From: Haemonchus contortus
Lineage: Eukaryota > Nematoda > Chromadorea > Rhabditida > Trichostrongylidae
NCBI GenBank assembly: GCA_000469685.2
Contig: LS997564.1
Location: forward strand, 32,250,843-32,314,842
Reading direction: 5' to 3'
DNA: 64,000 nt
The translations under genes and the position numbers were made by a program. Every line of letters starts with the position of its first letter. Position 1 is the stretch's first letter. Of this stretch, positions 59,081-64,000 are shown in pieces. The notes under the pieces were generated by a model, which was given only the letters and a program-made list of their open reading frames with translations, had not been told where the DNA came from and did no database searches.

Positions 59081-60789
59081 CGGGGCCAATAGGATGAGAT
59101 AAGGGCTTTGTGGGTTTAATGGATTAGAGGTCATTCCGGCTTAACGATGTCTGTTGTTTTACTGATAGTGAGTAAATTCGTATAGGTGAAACTTAGGTAA
59201 AACCAGGTAAGTCGAGTAAGGTAAATTTTGATGAGGTAATGCGTCCAAACCTTCACAGTAAATATCCTTAATTTAAGCAAACGTAAACAAATACGGAATT
59301 TTAGGTATATGGAATGTTCCGGGATGTCATCAAGTCATTGATGAGAACTATCGATTAGGTACTGGGTCAATGCAATGGTAGAAGGGGATCAGCCCTTGCC
59401 CAGAACAGCGTCTTTACACCCAAGATATCCTATTTGTAACTAATGGAACACTGGAGGGTGTGGGAGCTTGGACAATTCTAAACGTGACTCACCCCTGGGC
59501 TGTGTGAGCCTCTGCCTTAGTTAAAAGATTACTTTCCGGAAGGTTGGTGGTTGATGTGGACAAAACTTCTGCTTCGGTCTGGAATCGAACCCGTACTTGT
59601 GCTATCCGGGCACCAAGCCAAAACGATTAATTCTCAATCAGTTCACGTCTAATCGAATTGAAGGATGACAGCTAGTACCAAAGTACTACTTAGGCCAAGA
59701 GTTATTTACTTCTACCTAACCTACACTATCTCCTGAAGTAACACTTTTCCACGCAGTTTGACTACAGATTTTGGTACGTAAACAAGTAAACAAATAAATA
59801 GGATGCACTCTTAAGAACTATAGCCTTCCTGATGGGTGTACCAGTCAATCTTCTGTCGAAGTTTCAAAAACACATTGAGATATCTTCGCTATGCCAAGGT
59901 TCGGTGAAAGGCGAACATCGTCAAATGGGATACTGTATTTCAAACCACCACGAAAGTGAGTTTCAGTTGAGCTGCTATTGAAATCCCGATCAAGCCTTCA
60001 TGAGAAAGGAGGAAGCAGAAGCTCACGGAAACTGATGCATAGTCTGTTGACCTGATTTTAAACTTTTTACTCCGAGTTCCAACATTTTCGACTATTTTTA
60101 GTGTTTATTATTACAAAGTAAACAATTGGAGTTTTTCTTTTTACAAAAAGTAGCGCAGTCGTTGGTTCTCTTACGTTTTGTTCTTCTCAGAAACAGCTTG
60201 GTATCGATGTCGCTCACATGAAAGGATCTAACTGATGAACGATGATGGATTGGATCGTCATGATCGCTTGACACCAATCGCTACGTCGCTACGCTGCAGC
60301 AGTACGTACTATGTAACGTGCTAGCTACTCTTAAATGATTTCTCCCAGGGGAGGGGTGTTCCAACAGAGTCAGTCTGAGGAGTGTTCTGTAATGGTCCGG
60401 TAGTACATTAGCTTGCTCGAAAATGGATATGTAGGTACGTGATGGGTAGCCAAGAGAGGCGAATAAATCAAAAGAAGCAGCGGGAACTCGAAAATGGGTT
60501 TTTTCATCGTGTTATTTAAAATAATCTATTAACTCATTTCATCAGTATGTGTACAGTAGAAGGGTAGAAATACGAGTATTTAAATAACTTCTTCTATACC
60601 TCATCGCGCCTAAGGTACCGTAGGCGAGGCACCAGATCAATTCCCCTCCGGTACCTTTACATTTGACAATTAGTAAAACCATACCCATACAGCGAAACCA
60701 AAATGGGAGGTATTCAGCGCATCGGGAACGCGAACGAACCCCTCGAATCAACTTATGTAGAAGCATGGCGGATCTATAATTAGGGTTGG
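59081..60789. other. Gene-poor; AGGTAA-rich patch and a tRNA-like B box
   Basis: 59185-59240 has five AGGTAA-like words in 55 bp. At 59589-59600 the minus strand reads GGTTCGATTCCAG, a good pol III B box, next to a TAGCACAAGT word, but it makes no cloverleaf. A small CpG patch lies at 60270-60310. Confidence 0.35.
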
Positions 60790-61350
60790 ACTGAATTCAC
60801 GATTCAATCCCACAGCGATGAGTGTCGTAACGGCGACGCTCCCATTCATGGAAGATTATTTATTCAGAATTTGTCTTCTTCTTTTATATATACCCATGGA
60901 AGTTCCATTGGAATCTTTGATCGTTAGACTGGGATTAGCTGGGCCATTCTGTTTTCGAAAGGAAGAAGGCTTTGAATATAGCTTCATAAGGCGCAAAGAA
61001 CTTGGTGCTCAGGATTCTTTCAGTATTTACTTACTTGAAAGTTATAATTGCCATTATTTACATTTGTTTATATGGGCGTACCCAAAACAACAATATTTGA
61101 TTTCCTTTAACTATGCTCCTTTAACTAACCATGTATTTTGGTTTGCACATAGATATACTTGATTTACGAAGTGGGAAGGTGACGGTGACTACGCTAACAT
61201 TGCGATTTAGGCCGGCATTCGTGGCCGTCGTGGTGTCGATTGGGATTCCTCGACATCACGACGACGACGAGGACGAGCGAGCGAGCGAGCAGACGCTGCA
61301 TCGATGCATCATCTCGCTGTCACCATCCAGTGTTGTGACTAGAAACTAGT
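60790..61350. other. Unrecognised open frame followed by a CpG/GACGAC-rich patch
   Basis: A 114-codon ATG-started frame (60818-61162, +) is rich in aromatic and aliphatic residues and has no known motif; I do not call it a gene. 61190-61340 is CpG-rich with ACGACGACG and GAGCGAGCGAGC runs and a perfect 12-bp palindrome, TGCATCGATGCA, near 61301. Confidence 0.3.
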
Positions 61351-62339
61351 CGATTTATCACTGCGTTATCGATGAGAACAAGGCAGGGGGGACGGATGGG
61401 GGTAACGACAGAATTCGATGTGTCCAACCCGATGACCACTACAAGAACCCTTCTTCCTTCAGGGGGTCGGAAGCGACTCCGTCGGAAATTCCAGGGGTAA
61501 TCGATAAGGGAGCGAGTTTCTTACGAAGAAGAAGAATTGGAACCTAGAAATCGGGAAGTTTCAGGACCTTATCGAAAGCTGAAATCGGGAAGGACTCCCA
61601 GTTGGGAGCTTTCCAATTTCGTGTCATCGATACGATTCTGAACTCAGTTGTGCGGGGCCAGCCTCGTTCGTTTATGTTTACTTGTAATGAACAACATGGT
61701 GCTGAAGTTGGTGGGATCACCTTGTGATATGACTGGTTGCATTTACTATACCCCTTTTACTATATTGTTCCAGGATACCGTACTCATCATAATCGGCCAT
61801 AATTCCCCTACCCCGAAAAAAATTAGTTAAATGAGAACTCGTCATTGAGACGATTCGATTTCCAAAGCGGTTGGAAATTCATAACTTCATTTCTTCCATT
61901 TCATTTTTAAGCCTTTCATTTCTCTATGTACCGAGGTGAAATAGGAGGTCACCAAGCTTCCAAGGATGGAGCCTTCCGATTTGTTCCAAAAACTTAGAAA
62001 CTATGAGCTTCTATTGGTCCAAGCTACTGTGGATGTCGGTCAAGTACACTATCAAATCACCTGACAACCGTGAATGCTGTCAAATGCATGGCTTGTCCTG
62101 AGAAGATTCGCAAAGGAAAAAATTCTGTCTTTTACTGGTGCGCAAAATACAGAAAGGATATTGGTATTTGTTCACCCACAATGTTTTCAGGAATGTGTCA
62201 CCTTCACTTAACTTTAAGGTTGACTTCAGAAGGAAAACTGGTTGGTTGACTTTGTCGAATGACGACTTTTTCATACAATGACCCCTTCTTTGTGGGCAAT
62301 TTCGCACCTAATCAGTTACCTATCACATGTGATCAAATT
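61351..62339. other. Nothing recognised
   Basis: No supportable feature. Confidence 0.45.
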
Positions 62340-62504
62340 CGTCCTTATCACCAGTACTCATACGCTCGGCGGTCACGCTCCTACCTGGGTCGCGTCGCGT
62401 CTTTTTCGGGGACGAGAATTTCCGCCACTTGACGGAGTCATCTGGCGCCAGAACATCGACAGAATCGATTTAGTCACTTTTCCATCATCAACAACTGCTT
62501 GAAG
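62340..62504 (+). promoter_or_regulatory. CpG-rich leader-like block before the 62505 frame
   Basis: CpG-dense (TGGGTCGCGTCGCGTC near 62388) with GGCGCC near 62451, immediately upstream of an ATG frame. This resembles the GC-rich leader before ceh-13, so it could be a promoter/5' UTR. Inference only. Confidence 0.25.
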
Positions 62505-62687
62505 ATGGACAAAAAAAACAACGAAATTGTGTTGTTGGATGACAACAGATCCGCTATTACACCATTGACAACCATTAGACTTCAGCAGCAGCAGCACCAC
62601 GTTAAGCTGTATGTAGAGAAAAGCTTGTGGGATGAGTGTCAGGGAACGGAAGGGATGTCGCCGTTGGAATGCATTGCAATGCTTTGA
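62505..62687 (+). CDS. Small ORF or first exon of an unknown gene, tentative
   Basis: ATG-started, 60 codons, beginning MDKKNNEIVLLDDNRSAI, with a QQQQHH stretch and then VKLYVEKSLWDECQGTEG. The LWDE...GTE spacing faintly recalls the start of a T-box domain, but the following residues do not match. A GTATGT word at about 62611 would be a good donor, which would end exon 1 before that motif. Preceded by a CpG-rich block. No downstream exon identified. Confidence 0.28.
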   Translation: MDKKNNEIVLLDDNRSAITPLTTIRLQQQQHHVKLYVEKSLWDECQGTEGMSPLECIAML

Positions 62688-63129
62688 TCGAACGATTAGC
62701 GTCAAGTGGGACATTCATAAATCATTCATACATCATCATTCATCTTCGAAACGGAAACGCTTCCGAGATACTTTCGAGTAGAAAGAAACGTTTAAGAGGA
62801 ATGCCGCTGCAGAAACGTGACACCATCTGAGAGCTTTTCGCCCACGGAGGTCCGAAATGGGATTACGAGTAGATGGGAGGTAAAGCTCTTCTTGGGATTA
62901 TGAGGAACAAAAGCCACTGAATTCCCGCAAAAAAAAAACCTCCTGAGCTCAATGAACAGATTTTGGGGTGTAAGAAGTGGTAAAATGGTAAAGTCAGTTT
63001 ACTTCGGAATCTAACAAGGGAGTAAGCCGGTGTACAGCAGTTCTCACCATTCCAGTCTGCTTTTGAACTCCTACTCGATCAGTTATGGAGCAGTCTGAAC
63101 CCTTCAACAGAGACTGGAGACTTATGAAC
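62688..63129. other. Nothing recognised
   Basis: No gene or repeat supported. A 64-codon frame (62636-62830) overlaps the preceding one and is basic at its end. Confidence 0.4.
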
Positions 63130-63211
63130 AGAGCTCGTGGAGTTTGAACCTACGGACCATGCTTTTTGGTCATCGGTGTTACTGCGCTTATCCGCTAAAC
63201 TACTGAGATCT
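63130..63211 (-). tRNA. tRNA-like pseudogene or second SINE-type head
   Basis: On the minus strand an exact A box TAGTTTAGCGG (63192-63202) and B box GGTTCAAACTCC (63139-63150) are present. The 5' AGATCTC (63205-63211) pairs 6 of 7 with the 3' GAGCTCT (63130-63136), which directly follows the T arm as in a real tRNA. The AGCGGATAAGCGC D region looks Leu/Ser-like, and GACCA..TGGTC forms a 5-bp stem. No sound anticodon stem with T33 can be drawn, so it is probably not functional. Confidence 0.4.
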
Positions 63212-63480
63212 CCATTTCCTCCTCCTACGTAAGTTGAATTGGCTTTTTAAGCGCTCCTCAAGATTCAGTTTAGGAAAACTGAAACATCCTATGAGAGAGC
63301 GTCTAGAGCAACTTTGACTAGTAGAGCTGAAACGGCCAGGATTTGAGAAGAGTGAAGTGATGAGCAGGATCAATCCTTTCGTGATGATTCCTACCTCAAG
63401 GTCGTTCCCACTTTGAAGACACTGTCTATTATCTCATCAATCATCTGGTCCCAATTCACCGATCCGTCCGAATCGATGCC
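63212..63480. other. Nothing recognised
   Basis: Flank of the last SINE copy. Confidence 0.4.
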
Positions 63481-63725
63481 GCCTATGTAGCCAACCAAGC
63501 CTTCACCCCCTCCGGGGTCGTGAATTGATACCAGACTCGTCTGGAAGATAAAAAGCCGCTGACCTTGTACATCGGCTGGCCACTGGGCGAAGTCGCATTG
63601 TATAAGGCCACGTACGCACTAATTACGCCACTACGATTCTGAATGGAAGTCGAGTGCGGGGGCGCATCCCTCAGACGGGATAGTTTACCGCCAAAAAACT
63701 TTATCCTTTAACTTTATCATCTTGG
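63481..63725 (+). repeat. tRNA-derived SINE (family S1), head-truncated copy
   Basis: Body and 3' end well preserved: GAATTGATACCAGACTCGTC, TTGTACATCGGCTGGCCAC, GGCCACGTACGCAC, TACGATTCTGAATGGAAGTC and CGCATCCCTCAGACGGGAT, then CGCCAAAAAACTTTATCC. No A box. Confidence 0.7.
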
Positions 63726-64000
63726 TCCTACCCGAGAAGTTACAACCTAACCAAAGATTTGCGATCATCAAGGAAATCCCTGTGTGAAATATTAATGCCA
63801 TGTGAGTAACCCTTATTTTGTTTTTTCACTTCTATTTCTAGACACATTGTATGTATTACATAGAATGGCACGGTGGGTCAAGTGAGATGCCCGGTTGTTG
63901 CCTGCTGGCTTACAAGGATGTGTCTTTATTCGATATTTATTTATAGTTATAATCTGTCATCATTTGTTATCACTGTCTCGGGTCATGAATATTGAAATTA

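Noticed and set aside
1..64000. A second Hox gene (lin-39 orthologue)
   Set aside because: The only homeobox recognition-helix sequence found on either strand is that of ceh-13 at 51742; none was seen elsewhere by eye.
1..64000. CRISPR arrays, bacterial operons or phage genes
   Set aside because: Introns, LINEs, pol III SINEs and AATAAA show that the DNA is eukaryotic; no regularly spaced repeats were found.

Overview
This 64 kb window looks like a piece of a nematode chromosome, probably a rhabditid/strongylid (clade V) worm. The strongest evidence is one confidently recognised gene at 48573-51876 (+): a Hox1/labial-class homeobox gene whose homeodomain, labial-type hexapeptide (TYKWM) and homeobox intron position all match Caenorhabditis ceh-13. 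Canonical GT..AG introns, an AATAAA poly(A) signal and two nematode-like non-LTR retrotransposons also mark the DNA as eukaryotic. Species-level identity is inference.

Layout. 1-1761: 3' half of a CR1/Jockey-group LINE with an uninterrupted reverse transcriptase frame and a (CATAAT)3 tail. 2022-2345: one copy of an unnamed dispersed repeat, with a second copy at 29128-29465. 2620-5380 (-): a broken RTE-clade LINE with endonuclease and RT motifs. 5515-6408: two copies of another short repeat. From 6.4 to 48.3 kb there is no gene I can defend. It is AT-rich, degraded DNA dotted with (i) copies of a tRNA-derived SINE with recognisable pol III A and B boxes, (ii) two non-autonomous inverted-repeat elements (11855-12380 with 30-bp perfect TIRs and TA duplications; 34617-34775, an almost fully palindromic element), (iii) isolated long hairpins, and (iv) islands that are more CpG- and GC-rich than their surroundings and are candidate conserved regulatory blocks. 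48280-48572 is the putative ceh-13 promoter/leader, and 48573-52640 is ceh-13 with its 3' UTR. 52.6-64 kb is again repeat-rich, with a TGATTGAT cluster downstream of ceh-13, more SINEs and two small gene-like open frames (57632-57757, 62505-62687).

How it fits together. In C. elegans the ceh-13 neighbourhood is a regulatory landscape shared with lin-39. Here the long gene-poor flanks with isolated GC-rich islands are consistent with such a landscape, swollen by retroelements. No second homeobox was found, so lin-39 is not visible in this window. TGATNNAT motifs, the PBC-HOX composite type, sit just upstream of the start codon, in the first 550 bp of intron 2, and about 1.1 kb beyond the poly(A) signal. 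That suggests, but does not show, auto- or cross-regulation by Hox/CEH-20-type complexes.

Limits: no similarity search, folding program or transcript data was available. Apart from ceh-13 and the two LINEs, the calls rest on sequence structure read by eye. SINE and repeat boundaries are approximate.
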